DNA of 64,000 nt from contig NC_016525.1 of NCBI RefSeq assembly GCF_000236905.1, positions 186,001 through 250,000 of the forward strand, given 5' to 3'. Below the pieces are notes generated by a model. That model was not told the DNA's origin. It ran no database searches and saw only the letters and a list, made by a program, of their open reading frames with translations. Position 1 is the first letter of the stretch, and each line of letters opens with the position of its first letter. A program made the translations under genes and the position numbers. Source of the stretch: Tetrapisispora phaffii CBS 4417. Taxonomy: Eukaryota; Ascomycota; Saccharomycetes; Saccharomycetales; Saccharomycetaceae. Of this stretch, positions 10,501 through 20,110 are shown one piece after another.

Positions 10501-12259
10501 TCCCTATTCTATTCTCGTTAATAGAATCAATTTATTACTGGTGTTATCTAAAAAGTCAACTTGGAATCTTGAAAAGAGATTTGATGTTATTTTGAAGTCA
10601 ATTATTTTTGATCCCAAAATTGGAACATTAGAGACACGAGACTTACAGAGAATAACGACTTTGGTTTTAAATGCACAGGTGAATATGTTTGAGAACAATC
10701 GGAATAAGAATATGTCTTATAAATCCAAAGTCATTGCAGACATTTACGATACTTTAATTCATGATAATAAAGCTTTATGGAGTATTTGGTACCATTATCT
10801 AAAAGAAGTAACTGAAATAATGAAACAATGTTCAACCACTGACCTCAACATGCTAAAAAATTTGTACCGATATTTGGCTAAATCAATCACAATTTTCGAC
10901 ATGTTTCCTCAATCAGTGATAGTTGTCAATTTGTTAATATCTAATTTAAGTCAACTTGGAGCGAAATGGACCAAGAACCGACTACTACCAACCATAAAAG
11001 ATGTCCTAAAAGATAATAGGTATTGGATAGATGCATTCTGTAAAATAGGAAGTTATTTGATTAAAAGTGGTGATATATCATGGTGGAGTTTGTTGGTATA
11101 CACCGACATGGATCACTCATTAGACGATAAAATATACTTCTTTAACAAAGTTCTACTAATGTGCGATAATCGATCATTTGGCATGATCAAACAATACATG
11201 TATGGAATAATTATTGAATTAATATTTACAAAAAGTGATGAACTTTTTGAAAACTTTATTAATAATTTATTAAAACGAGAAAATGCAGTGGAATATTTAT
11301 ACATTGATAGCAGCCCTGAGAACCAAAAACTTCAGGCCTGCAAAAGATTATTTGCCGTTTTAGCCGAATGTCCTGACAATACATTACTTGATCGACTAAT
11401 CAGAACCATCCAGGATCGTCACTTGGATAATTCACTCCCTCATGAATCTGTATTTTCCTTGATCAGCTTCCTGAATTCTAAATACATTGATTCAATTAAA
11501 CATAATAATATCTTCATCATTTTAAAAAGAGAATTGGGAATATCTGACGTAGAATTTGAAAAAAGTTCCTTTAGAGATACTATCAAAAATTTCACCAATA
11601 TTAATGACCGGGCTGAGTTTATAGAAAATTGTTTAGTCGAATCTCTTTCGGTACAAGGTGAGGCAATAATGCTCTCAGAGAAACTGATTTCTTTGTTCAA
11701 TTCCAATATGCACATGAATACTATAGGAATGTTTTCGGATTTAGTAAAATGTCATATTTTAAGTAACTCCATTAAACAAAATACTTTTATGCTGGCAATA
11801 ACAGGATTTTTATTACAGATTCTTAATTCACATATTGAAAATATATTTGGTCAACTTTCTAGTGAAGAATTTACAAATATACATGGAATGTTGCTGTCCC
11901 TCTGCAAGTCATTCTCTTTTACCGACTCAAATGTTGATGATTATTTAAATGTAATAATAGAAGAGACTTCACGATTATTTATAAGCTCTTTACAAATTTC
12001 TGAAGGGTTTAAAGAATATAATCTCATCTGCAAACTTGGAAGAGGCTTTTTATATAATGAGACTTTGTCAAGAGAAATATTGGATGACAAATCAAGTGAA
12101 ATCTTTGATGTCATACCAATTGAAATGCAACAAAAAATTCAACAAGTCATCCAAAGGAACAAAAATAATTACAATAACGACAGCTTTTATAAACCAACAG
12201 TAGAAATTGCATACTCTTCTCATTTAAGAGAATTGTTACCACAAAGTCATAATACATAG
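7538..12259 (+). CDS. MMS22: MMS22, scaffold of the Rtt101 cullin ligase in replication-fork repair
   Basis: A 1573-residue protein. The N-terminal 350 residues are acidic and Ser/Asp-rich but contain two conserved-looking islands: one reading RTRKAIQKMPYSLDRLKHRQ (about 138-157) and one reading FRGRNIDIRKGFRGILPKIA (about 290-310), both typical of fungal Mms22. The C-terminal half (from about 680) is an all-helical repeat-like region without a named enzymatic motif. In S. cerevisiae Mms22 bridges Rtt101 and Mms1 and helps forks restart after alkylation damage. The next gene, CWC24, is a near neighbour of MMS22 in S. cerevisiae as well; SFH1, which lies between them there, is absent. The ATG at 7538 is the first in frame. 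Confidence 0.88.
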   Translation: MNSDDDTFPVVIPDSDTDYNECARYIIYKPVLESSSSESADSEKSDSDSDIGFDTFYINDSIHNPRNEIFQDSQNFCSEEINKQSSIANSNPIVTPTGNILQLSTPLSDQKVDEQHSSNTSNISDIYNSFGLRRRLRTRKAIQKMPYSLDRLKHRQLLQGYDVSNFDFISDKVKLPSHPVDANSQEKFMENINPNSDIDTDDAMFTENIYNLDSDPGSNSDSSESTDVNEKNIIKANDNEQIETQEDIPNKYLNKSNDLMRVHEEVIEIEAEEENEESEADKEEQEEEHIIFRGRNIDIRKGFRGILPKIAWDKSLKEKRSAVKRKKTVLNGTYKGLAKKKKIKQGNTNDDIGLLNELIAPDNDTHHNSNGILEDLIGLRNENIAEETEQFHFKETIGNISQFERYMDDKYADLYLSDEEDSNNDVHIVTYEVNKNKDIKNIKFETATSQKTHSFINKENSIDTGNNFLPNATSFNGLAEETNKGTLDFMLSKQSKQLKNNTKQSEKKGSIRSLKSYLHRHQNSRTKSFRKGVNKSSIKYLKLNTRDIKTNSFHKMQNATSTEDIGKTKLETYRSSNKSTIETEKSGFEERKASENVSETLSKKLKNQTKNNYFGLNAGNNDVNFRKGNTFSTVLETLGNKYAIRKRNKIGTHITELADLSANSESHLKQKKLKVVDALFYRKQININEVEKIMISNKTFILSKLDLSKLPSVLTNIFLEITEHGVVDTELITICHQLTEFLYFLNQPSLYHIIEDFHKRFRDKVATMGIRTKPIHFYQIMICQLMFFEISKYADISSTFISEIYSKILDHISSFFSLLSKCYIPEFDKNSVYLLESYNILVLIVTQLGKEKELWNRFVAHHFKPDICFLILNLFPTETAYWPIMQIENSYLSLSEAFKFTKFSIQHSNWKLSSSLILFFNGIYKKRRFQDFEKESALSFKSQVISNFENVPSNSSLFNTYLYLLYQSELSDSDIEKIMPLGEVSCTDPYSILVNRINLLLVLSKKSTWNLEKRFDVILKSIIFDPKIGTLETRDLQRITTLVLNAQVNMFENNRNKNMSYKSKVIADIYDTLIHDNKALWSIWYHYLKEVTEIMKQCSTTDLNMLKNLYRYLAKSITIFDMFPQSVIVVNLLISNLSQLGAKWTKNRLLPTIKDVLKDNRYWIDAFCKIGSYLIKSGDISWWSLLVYTDMDHSLDDKIYFFNKVLLMCDNRSFGMIKQYMYGIIIELIFTKSDELFENFINNLLKRENAVEYLYIDSSPENQKLQACKRLFAVLAECPDNTLLDRLIRTIQDRHLDNSLPHESVFSLISFLNSKYIDSIKHNNIFIILKRELGISDVEFEKSSFRDTIKNFTNINDRAEFIENCLVESLSVQGEAIMLSEKLISLFNSNMHMNTIGMFSDLVKCHILSNSIKQNTFMLAITGFLLQILNSHIENIFGQLSSEEFTNIHGMLLSLCKSFSFTDSNVDDYLNVIIEETSRLFISSLQISEGFKEYNLICKLGRGFLYNETLSREILDDKSSEIFDVIPIEMQQKIQQVIQRNKNNYNNDSFYKPTVEIAYSSHLRELLPQSHNT

Positions 12260-12527
12260 ATAGAACAAAAAGTATCTAACTTTTTTTGTTCATTTACATT
12301 CTGTAATCAGAACCAAACTGCATCATGATGTTTTGAAGTGAAATATCAACATTTAGCTTATTGTGAATACACAAACATATACTAAGCATATTTATACAAA
12401 TTAATATTGCATTCAAGAAATAATAAAGCATTCGAAGTAATTTTATATACATTTGAAACATTCAGTTTCATCAATTAAAACAATACTTTTTATAGGAGAA
12501 ATACATAATCAACTAACAAATGCTACT

Positions 12528-13329
12528 CTATTTTTGAATATTCTCAGCAAGTAACTTCCTTATGTTATTTGCAACCTTTACAGCCCCGTTCGTTTCTTTA
12601 CCACAAACAAAACAAGTTTGTAGAGTTCTTACATCTGTCAGTAAAACACAAGCTACAAAAATAATGACCACATTTAGTGACAACGGGTCTTTTATAATCG
12701 TTTTTACAAATGACACATTTGAAGGGGATTTCTTTCATCTCTTCTTCTAATTTCTCGACATCGATACCTGCTTTGGTTTTCCAATCTTGATCTAATTTCC
12801 AACCTGTCTTGAAATCATCTCTAGAATGTAGAAACTTACAACTATCACCATACCCACAATAGCCAGTTTGCTTGAAGTCCTTACATACATCAGGTTGATA
12901 ATCCATCAAGAGTGTTGTTCTTATGTTAACCGGTTGATGGATTTTCTTCGAGGAGCCTTTAAGCGGTTTAGAACTCATCAGGGATCTAACTGGCTGTGGC
13001 TTACGAGATTCTCCCAAAGCTTCTTTATTCAGAACATCCTCTTTCACTGCATCATCATTTGAAGAAAGCTTATACTTAACATCGTCCTTATTAGTGGCAT
13101 GAGAAGTCCCAACATTAATCTCTTTGCTATCAGCAGTTATAACTTCCTCTGGCGCTGATTCACTTACCTCTACAGAGCTTGCCCTAGTATTATCCAACTG
13201 AGGTTCATTTGTTACTAGTGAATCTCTATTCTCAACATCTTGACCTGCTTTTTCTTCTAATTCTATTCGAAGACGTTTGATACTGTGCTGTGCTATTGAA
13301 GACTCTTTCACACGTCTTTTCTTAAACAT
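12528..13329 (-). pseudogene. CWC24: CWC24, CCCH/RING splicing factor, broken by a +1 frameshift
   Basis: Starting at the ATG at 13329 (MFKKRRVKES), the frame encodes a charged N-terminus, a CCCH zinc finger (VCKDFKQTGYCGYGDSCKFLH) and a C-terminal RING (CVICKNDY, CGHYFCSLCF). It then runs off into LFCLW and stops at 12598. The missing end, CFVCGKETNGAVKVANNIRK, is present in another frame and ends at 12528. Exactly 28 bases (12615-12642) separate the CF and CF codons where a multiple of three is needed, so one extra base lies there. Cwc24 is a Prp19-associated factor needed for the first splicing step and is essential in S. cerevisiae. An assembly error is therefore more likely than true loss. 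A PAC-like CGATGAG lies at 13442-13448, about 110 bp upstream. Confidence 0.85.
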
Positions 13330-13813
13330 CGACACTCTTATAACACAGGGACTAATACCTCACCACCATCTGCATGAACAGTCTCTATTATCATTATAAT
13401 ATCAACAACAAACTGTGATTATATTAAATTACTCATCCCATCTCATCGAAATATTCTTAAAATCTGGTTTTTGTCATCTTTAATTTTGCCGTCCTAATAT
13501 TAAATTGCAAAATCAGATGTTATAAACTTTAAAGAATGAACTTTAAAATGATTGTCATGAAGTTAAAGTTGATTTATGATCTGTTTGATAAACAAAACTA
13601 GTTTAAGAGGTAGTTGTGCTGTCAAAAATAGGTGAATATTTGATAAGATTGTTTATGGAATAACATAGAGTTAAAAAAGAATTAAGTCTGAACGCAATAA
13701 CTCAAATCAGATTATCCTCATAAATAGTTATAGTGTACAGTCACAATAATATATATACAAACGATAAAAAGTAGAAACCCCATTATCCAACTTACAGATA
13801 TACAATTTGCTAT
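13330..13813. other. Divergent spacer CWC24 / PEX30
   Basis: A shared upstream region for two divergent genes. On the minus strand at 13432-13450 it holds a PAC-like element (CGATGAGATGGGATGAG) suited to CWC24. I see nothing else recognisable. Confidence 0.5.
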
Positions 13814-15520
13814 ATGAGTGAACCAGATTCGAAAGTTAAGAAAGACGAAGTGAGGGCCCATTTTGTAGAGCCTTCTATTCCCAGAATTGGCGGCGAAACT
13901 ACTAAGGTTATCAAAAGTGCTTTAAAGAAGCACTCTACTTTAAAGATTACTGGTGACCGTCAAAAGAATACAGATTACAATAGTGAGAGTACTGTAGTTT
14001 CCTCTCCATTGTTATCTTCCACACCTTCAACAGTGTCGAAGTCATTGCTGAAGATATATCCATATTTAATATTGGCTGATTTCTTTCTAAGTGTCTTAAC
14101 TTGGACCAATGAAAATATATGGTCTAGTATTCTCACCGTGTTGATATACACATTTACAGTTTTGTATTTCCAAATAATCACCAGGTACTTTGGTCATGTG
14201 GTAATTGTAGGTTTATTATGGAGTTACTCTCTATTAGATGAGCACATCGAAGAACGTATGATTTCTAAACCAACTTTGGATGATATTGTGCACACAATGG
14301 ATAAAGTTACTAAGAAATTTGATCTATTGCTTTCACCGATAACCCTTTTAAGTGCACAAGATGTGAAGAGATTATTATTTACAACAATATTTTTGTCTCC
14401 ACTCTACATATGTATAACAGTCTTCATCTTTTCAACAAAAAACGTATTTCTGCTCATGGGTATTTATATGTTAACTTATCAATCTCCATGGGCAAAAATC
14501 GCAAGAAGAATATTATGGAAATTCAAAGTAGTAAGATTGATGGTTTTTTATGCCACTGGATTAGATTTGGGAGGAATTAATAACCATCAAGGCATATTAG
14601 ATGCTGTGCATAATCAAGTCAAGAAATTGTCGAATTCTAACTATAATTCAACTGCTAACAGTGGCATGGGATTAGATAGAAATGGTAAACAATATACACA
14701 AAGTTCATTCTCTGATAGAAATGGAAAAGCTACAGACAGCTCACACGATTCTGAGAAGCCAATTAGATTTACCTATGTGTTGTATGAAAATCAAAGAAGG
14801 TGGATAGGTATAGGTTGGACTTCTAGCATGTTAAGCTACGAGAGGACTCCATGGACCGACGAGTTCTTAAACCCAGCACCTTCGCCTGATGAGTTTACAC
14901 TACCGGAAGAAGACTCGCATTTGAAGTGGAAATGGATCGATAAATCATGGAGATTGGATATGACTAACGACGGTGCCATACAATTATCCAGCTCAAAGCC
15001 CAGAACATCTGCTTCTCCAACTGCAGATGCCAGTTTCATTTACTATGATAACACTTGGAAGAAACCATCAACACAAGACTCCTTCTCGAAGTACACAAGA
15101 AGAAGAAGATGGGTCAGAACTGCGGAATTAATAAAGACACATTCTGATGATATGATGATGCCTAGCGAAAACACGATCAATACTACAGCAGAAGAGACGG
15201 AACTTGAATCCAATTCACCTGTGAATGACAAGGAAAATGGTAAGAAAGTGAGAAACGTGACAATCAACGAAGAGCCAATAATTATGGGAGAAGATAAAGT
15301 AACTAAGCAACCATCGAAATCAAATGATGGAAAGAAAGATGTATCAAACGACGACAGCACTAAAAATGCTGACAACACCCCATCTTCATCTAATCCTACT
15401 CTAAACACGTCTAACTCCGACGCAGATTTAACAGGCATAGAGGCCATACCAGATACAAAAGAAAACGAAAATTTTAATGAGGAGCGTGCAAGCCTAAAAG
15501 AATCTAAGAAGGACAAATGA
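13814..15520 (+). CDS. PEX30: PEX30/PEX31-type ER membrane protein with dysferlin domain
   Basis: A 568-residue protein of the Pex24/Pex30 family. Hydrophobic segments at about 80-95, 100-140 and 185-225 form the reticulon-like membrane part. A dysferlin-type region follows: an N-part around residues 318-352 (FTYVLYENQRRWIGIGW ... YERTPW) and a C-part around 374-386 (KWKWIDKSWRLDM). The tail from about 430 is acidic and disordered. These proteins sit in the ER at contact sites, tubulate membrane and control where peroxisomes and lipid droplets form. In S. cerevisiae PEX30 (YLR324W) lies next to CWC24 and its duplicate PEX31 is YGR004W. The orientation next to CWC24 fits PEX30, but the two duplicates cannot be separated with certainty. 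Confidence 0.88.
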   Translation: MSEPDSKVKKDEVRAHFVEPSIPRIGGETTKVIKSALKKHSTLKITGDRQKNTDYNSESTVVSSPLLSSTPSTVSKSLLKIYPYLILADFFLSVLTWTNENIWSSILTVLIYTFTVLYFQIITRYFGHVVIVGLLWSYSLLDEHIEERMISKPTLDDIVHTMDKVTKKFDLLLSPITLLSAQDVKRLLFTTIFLSPLYICITVFIFSTKNVFLLMGIYMLTYQSPWAKIARRILWKFKVVRLMVFYATGLDLGGINNHQGILDAVHNQVKKLSNSNYNSTANSGMGLDRNGKQYTQSSFSDRNGKATDSSHDSEKPIRFTYVLYENQRRWIGIGWTSSMLSYERTPWTDEFLNPAPSPDEFTLPEEDSHLKWKWIDKSWRLDMTNDGAIQLSSSKPRTSASPTADASFIYYDNTWKKPSTQDSFSKYTRRRRWVRTAELIKTHSDDMMMPSENTINTTAEETELESNSPVNDKENGKKVRNVTINEEPIIMGEDKVTKQPSKSNDGKKDVSNDDSTKNADNTPSSSNPTLNTSNSDADLTGIEAIPDTKENENFNEERASLKESKKDK

Positions 15521-16118
15521 TACCAACCACCACTCTGCCATCACATACTCCTCCTCCTTATAATCCTTCTCCGTTGTCTACCACTACATGGCCCTATATT
15601 ATTAGGTAATTGCATCCTGTACAACATTTCACAAACCGGCAACGACATAGACTCAGGTACATAACATATATACGCAAAAATGTATAATCACGATAGAATT
15701 ATCAGCAACAATACACACAACTTATATCGCTTCATTAAACAAGAGTCAGAGCATTCACCATCAGATCATCAAATCTTAAAGGCTGCCTCACTTGGCTTCT
15801 TTGACACATTTCATCAAGGCATCGATGAGTGTCGGCCGTTCCTGTAGACAAATGCACTCATTGTCACTTTTGAGATCGAAATTCTCTCAAAAGACAAAAG
15901 AGTTTTAGGTAATTATAAGACTAACAACATGATAAAACCATCTGCACTTGCAACGTGTATCCTAACAGGTTCGTGCACATATATATATATATACTTAGTG
16001 CTAATTAAAAAAGGCCCTTTCTTTGTCGAAGTTTGTGGTCCTGAAAATATTTTAGGAGCAGAGCATTTTATTGGATCAAAAGTTGGTTGTTGAGCCTGAG
16101 AACGGTTCTGGTCAAGAG
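15521..16118. other. Spacer between PEX30 and the DUF4112 gene
   Basis: No gene or RNA is apparent. RPL38, which sits here in S. cerevisiae chromosome XII, is absent. A TATATATATATA run at about 15979-15991 is a possible TATA region for the following gene. Confidence 0.5.
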
Positions 16119-16982
16119 ATGACTGATTTTATTAAGAGTGCAGTTGAAGGGTTCTTCGAGGACTCGGTTGTTGGGTATGGAGAAGAGTTTGCTGGGGCTC
16201 ATTTCCAACCCACAAAGGATCCCTTTTATGAGAAAAAAAAAGACCAACACGGTGAAAGTAAGGAAGTTAAGAGAAGGTTACCTGATAATATTGGGTTTAG
16301 TAAGAGTGATTCGAAGCATTGGAAAGCGGTCCAGACTAGTGCGTGGGTCCACGATAGGAGTATCTGTGGATGCTGTTGTTGGTCAGATTTTATTGGCTGG
16401 GCGCCAATAGTGACGATTCTTCCAATTATTGGCCCATTGTGTATGTACAGCGTACACAAGAACTTGATCAAGCTAGCAGACAAGCATTTTAACCTCCCTG
16501 GCGACTTGAAGGCTAAAATGTATGGGAATATTGGTCTTGACTTGGCTATCGCATTAGTGCCAATTCTAGGGTCAATTTTCGTTTGGTTGAATGCCTGTTC
16601 AACTAGAAACGCTGCAATGGTCTACAATTATATCGTAAAAAGACAAACTGAAGAGTGCAATCATGAGAAGCTCGCATCGTCCCAGAAACCTCAAACAGAA
16701 CGTCAAAGACCTGTACAAAGGCCTACGGAAAAGCCGCAGCAGCAACCATCGAGGTCACAACAACCACAACAGCGATCTGCGCCTCCAATCCCAAACCGAC
16801 AACAACAACAGCAGCACTTTCTCGATAGAGCTGTACCTCCCATTCCTACCCAAGCTATCAACAATCATGAACAGCCTGCGTACCCTCAGAACGCATATCA
16901 CCAAGATCACATCAACGTGAGAACACAACGATACCCACCACAAGAGACCCGAGAACCACCATCCCAGAGGTTCCACCTATGA
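16119..16982 (+). CDS. DUF4112 membrane protein, YLR326W orthologue
   Basis: The first ATG is at 16119, giving 287 residues. The open frame extends upstream only through non-ATG codons. The central part carries the DUF4112 pattern: two hydrophobic stretches (about residues 95-121, DFIGWAPIVTILPIIGPLCM; about 145-168, GLDLAIALVPILGSIFVWLN) separated by a short charged loop, preceded by a CGCCCW cysteine cluster. The C-terminal 80 residues are Gln/Pro-rich and look disordered. Function is not known in yeast. Identity rests on the domain pattern and on position, between PEX30 and NMA1 as in S. cerevisiae YLR326W. Confidence 0.82.
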   Translation: MTDFIKSAVEGFFEDSVVGYGEEFAGAHFQPTKDPFYEKKKDQHGESKEVKRRLPDNIGFSKSDSKHWKAVQTSAWVHDRSICGCCCWSDFIGWAPIVTILPIIGPLCMYSVHKNLIKLADKHFNLPGDLKAKMYGNIGLDLAIALVPILGSIFVWLNACSTRNAAMVYNYIVKRQTEECNHEKLASSQKPQTERQRPVQRPTEKPQQQPSRSQQPQQRSAPPIPNRQQQQQHFLDRAVPPIPTQAINNHEQPAYPQNAYHQDHINVRTQRYPPQETREPPSQRFHL

Positions 16983-17565
16983 TGTTTAAACAGGACATAC
17001 CCATTCACACATATATACAGACATTCACATTTATATAGAAGTTTATACCTAACAGAAGCTATGTATCTTTTTATTTTGCACAATATCCTCGCCACAATCC
17101 TCTGGAAGCTGACACTAAGTCTTGTAATCCAAGGACGTCAGCGAAGTATTTGTACTATGCATCAAGCTTCCAATCCATTGATCGATGAGACATATTCTCA
17201 GAGATCAGGGTGCATTTTGAGTCGTCGTCGAGGGCATCGAAAAAAGACGCAGACGCTCAACGATTAGAAAGTGAAAAATCTTGAAATTGTGAATTGTACA
17301 ACATTTCGATATAAGTTTCAAAATGATTGCTAATAAAAATGCATGCAATGGTCCGATGTTCATCTTACATAACCTGAGCTCATTTCCAACTGACATTTTA
17401 TTTGACAAACTGCTATCATTTGATTTTTTCTATTGTTTCTGGTTGATCTGTATCTCTAGACAGTACGAGCTTACTTTTGCGGAATTCCACCGATTGGATG
17501 GTGTTACAATTGGTCGAGAATAACAAGTTAGCATTTTTATTGGTATAACTAGTGAAGAAGCAAAT
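16983..17565. other. Spacer upstream of NMA gene
   Basis: No supported gene. TMA10/STF2, expected here on the minus strand from either S. cerevisiae track, is not found. Short frames present lack ATG context or family resemblance. Confidence 0.5.
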
Positions 17566-18873
17566 ATGGATCCTACGAGAGCGCCAAATTTTAAGCCTGC
17601 AAGTCCTGACGAGGAACCAAATCCTCCTAATGATCCAAAATCAACTATTCCACAATCTAAGCCTATCTTGCCAAATGTCCTGGCCGACAATAACTTGTCT
17701 TTAGATGCTCCTTTCACAATGGAAGATCATAACATATCCTACGAGAAGCATAAGAAGAAGAACAAGAGACTGGCTAAGCAATTGCGACACCATGAGAAAG
17801 AGGAAGAAAGAAGACTGTCGCCAGTGTATATAGACACAACCAGGAGTTTAGACATGAGATTGGAGAAGTCCAAATCTTTGCTGAACCCAAACAACACTAA
17901 ACATTTTAGATCTCATAGGATTCCTTTAAATGTTGACAATTTCCAACCGTTATCGAACGAAGTTTCGTCTGAGGATAGCTTCGATGAAGATTCAGAAGAT
18001 GATTTACCGTTCTCTGTAGCTAATGTTGGTGTATTAAAATCACAAATAGCAGATTTAGAAGAGGTACCCCATGGGCTTGTTAGACAAGCTGACACAATAG
18101 AAGAATATGAATTCCCGACACATAGACTAGCCAAAAGATTAAATAACCCAAAGAAACTTCCGCTTGTCATTGTTGCATGTGGGTCGTTTTCACCAATCAC
18201 TTATTTACATTTAAGAATGTTTGAAATGGCACTAGACGCTGTAAACGAACAAACAAGATTTGAAATCATTGGTGGTTACTACTCCCCAGTTAGTGATAAC
18301 TATAAAAAAGCGGGTTTAGCAACATCGAAACATAGGGTGAGAATGTGTGAATTAGCATGTGAAAGAACATCCTCATGGTTGATGGTAGATGCTTGGGAAT
18401 CGTTGCAACCTGAGTACACAAGAACAGCAAAAGTTCTAGATCATTTCAATAATGAAATCAATGTCAAGAGAGGTGGTATTACTACTGTCACTGGTGAAAA
18501 AATAGGTGTAAAAATTATGTTATTAGCTGGTGGTGATTTAATTGAATCAATGGGAGAACCAAATGTTTGGAACGACTCAGATTTGCACCATATTTTAGGT
18601 AATTATGGTTGTCTAATTTTAGAAAGAACAGGCTCAGATGTTCGTTCGTTTTTATTATCCCACGATGTTATGTATGAACATCGTAGAAATGTTTTAGTCA
18701 TTAAGCAATTGATTTATAATGATATTTCTTCAACGAAGGTTCGTTTATTCTTAAGGCGTGGTATGTCTGTACAATATTTGTTGCCTAATTCTGTTATTAG
18801 ATATATAGAAGAGCATGGTCTTTATGTTGACCAAACAGAGCCAGTTAAGCAAGTTTTAGGAAGTAAGGGATGA
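17566..18873 (+). CDS. NMA1: NMA1/NMA2, nicotinamide/nicotinate mononucleotide adenylyltransferase
   Basis: A 435-residue protein that joins NMN or NaMN to AMP from ATP, making NAD+ or its deamido form. The catalytic half starts near residue 200 with ACGSFSPITYLHLRMFEMA, the nucleotidyltransferase P-loop with its (T/H)xxH signature. The C-terminal ISSTKVRLFLRRG matches the ISSTxxR nucleotide-binding motif. The N-terminal 190 residues are charged and disordered, as in the S. cerevisiae enzymes (about 400 residues). S. cerevisiae has NMA1 in the YLR track and NMA2 in the YGR track; the left neighbour is YLR-type and the right neighbour (MCY1) is YGR-type, so context does not decide which. Confidence 0.93.
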   Translation: MDPTRAPNFKPASPDEEPNPPNDPKSTIPQSKPILPNVLADNNLSLDAPFTMEDHNISYEKHKKKNKRLAKQLRHHEKEEERRLSPVYIDTTRSLDMRLEKSKSLLNPNNTKHFRSHRIPLNVDNFQPLSNEVSSEDSFDEDSEDDLPFSVANVGVLKSQIADLEEVPHGLVRQADTIEEYEFPTHRLAKRLNNPKKLPLVIVACGSFSPITYLHLRMFEMALDAVNEQTRFEIIGGYYSPVSDNYKKAGLATSKHRVRMCELACERTSSWLMVDAWESLQPEYTRTAKVLDHFNNEINVKRGGITTVTGEKIGVKIMLLAGGDLIESMGEPNVWNDSDLHHILGNYGCLILERTGSDVRSFLLSHDVMYEHRRNVLVIKQLIYNDISSTKVRLFLRRGMSVQYLLPNSVIRYIEEHGLYVDQTEPVKQVLGSKG

Positions 18874-19391
18874 TGTCAGCAAGAAAAGATCGATTAATCA
18901 TCTGGTTTTTTAGTGTAAAATGAATTTTGCGATTTACCTTTGCAAAACCTTTGATGCAAGACCAGTATAATAAAATAACATATAACTCTTTGTAGCACTA
19001 CATATATAGTAAAATAATTTAATTCAAAACCACATTTAATCTTTTAGCAAGAAAAATATTTGCTGCTTAGCTATAATATTTTTTGCTAGTAAGTAATTGG
19101 TAAAGGATCAATATAATGATAAAGGTTTGGTAACCAAACATGCCTTTAATTAGATTTTAGGATTCTTATTTAAGCAAAAAAAAGATTAGCTTACAGGAGT
19201 TTTCAAGGTGTCTTGATTATTAGCAAGTTTAATTCAAAAGGAATGGATATTTTACAGATATATGTTAAAAGAATAATTATAAAAGGTCGGCTAAGTAGAG
19301 ATTGAAATGGATTACACTGATGTCATTTAAATACCATTAATAAGGTAATTAGTTAAACCAGTAATACTAAACACCAATACCAAAAACGACA
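18874..19391. other. Spacer downstream of NMA gene
   Basis: AT-rich sequence with no gene, RNA or repeat that I can support. Confidence 0.5.
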
Positions 19392-19748
19392 ATGCATGCC
19401 ACCAACGACAGAGCATATATGCCATGCTATACTAACAAAGATATTCCCACGAAGTATAACTTTGTACGCAGATTTAAACGTATGGAAACAATTCTCGAGT
19501 ATTATGCAATGAGCAAACAGGACAAGATAGAGTACCAAATCTGGTCTCAATTTTGTTTTGAATTGGATAGAAGACTGTTCAGAGAGGATAAAGAAAGACA
19601 AGAACTGTTGACGAGAACAGAGAAGCAAAAGAAAATGAAAGTACCTAAACTGCAGAGGCTAAAGGCATGCTTTAAAGGAACACATTACTCATATAACACA
19701 ATCACAATCGAGAGTATGTGTCGGGACGAATTGGTCCCATCCTACTGA
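19392..19748 (+). CDS. Unrecognised 118-residue basic protein
   Basis: An ATG-initiated frame with protein-like composition, rich in Lys, Arg, Glu and aromatic residues. It contains a helical charged stretch (DRRLFREDKERQELLTRTEKQKKMK, about residues 58-82), no signal peptide and no membrane segment. It lies between NMA and MCY1, where S. cerevisiae has only the dubious YGR011W. I do not recognise a family. It could be a lineage-specific gene or a chance frame; conservation in a sister species would decide. Confidence 0.4.
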   Translation: MHATNDRAYMPCYTNKDIPTKYNFVRRFKRMETILEYYAMSKQDKIEYQIWSQFCFELDRRLFREDKERQELLTRTEKQKKMKVPKLQRLKACFKGTHYSYNTITIESMCRDELVPSY

Positions 19749-20110
19749 TCTAACTACAATTTCATATCAAGTGTTGGCTCTTATTTCCAAATATTTACCG
19801 TCACCATTTTATTGTGACACTTGGAACAACATCGCAACAAATTTCACAGCAACGAAATTTGAAATGAACTGAAAAGTTTACAAAGAGACGTCGATGAGCA
19901 TAAATGAAGTTGAATGCTCATTGCATGATATATCTAAAAATTCTTATAATATTATAAACGGATACCATTTTAGTATTGTTTAGTTATCAAAATTGTGTAA
20001 TAATAGAAAGTTGTATTAATAAAATCAGTTAGTAAATTTTAAAGATAAATAAGCATTAATATTTACTCTTGCATAGAAGCAAAAAACAACAACAACAATA
20101 GGGCATCAGT
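19749..20110. other. Spacer upstream of MCY1
   Basis: AT-rich promoter-type sequence ending in a CAA-rich leader just before the ATG. No other element is recognised. Confidence 0.45.

Noticed and set aside
12598..12660. Programmed +1 frameshifting in CWC24
   Set aside because: No CTT-AGG-C, CTT-AGT-T or GCG-AGT-T slip site lies in the window where the frames overlap.
15043..15516. 157-codon frame opposite the PEX30 3' end
   Set aside because: Ser/Leu/Val-rich shadow of the acidic tail on the other strand; no independent support.
15740..15800. Box C/D snoRNA on the minus strand before the DUF4112 gene
   Set aside because: A TGATGA and a CTGA occur with a short flanking stem, but only about 20 bases separate them, too short for a guide RNA.
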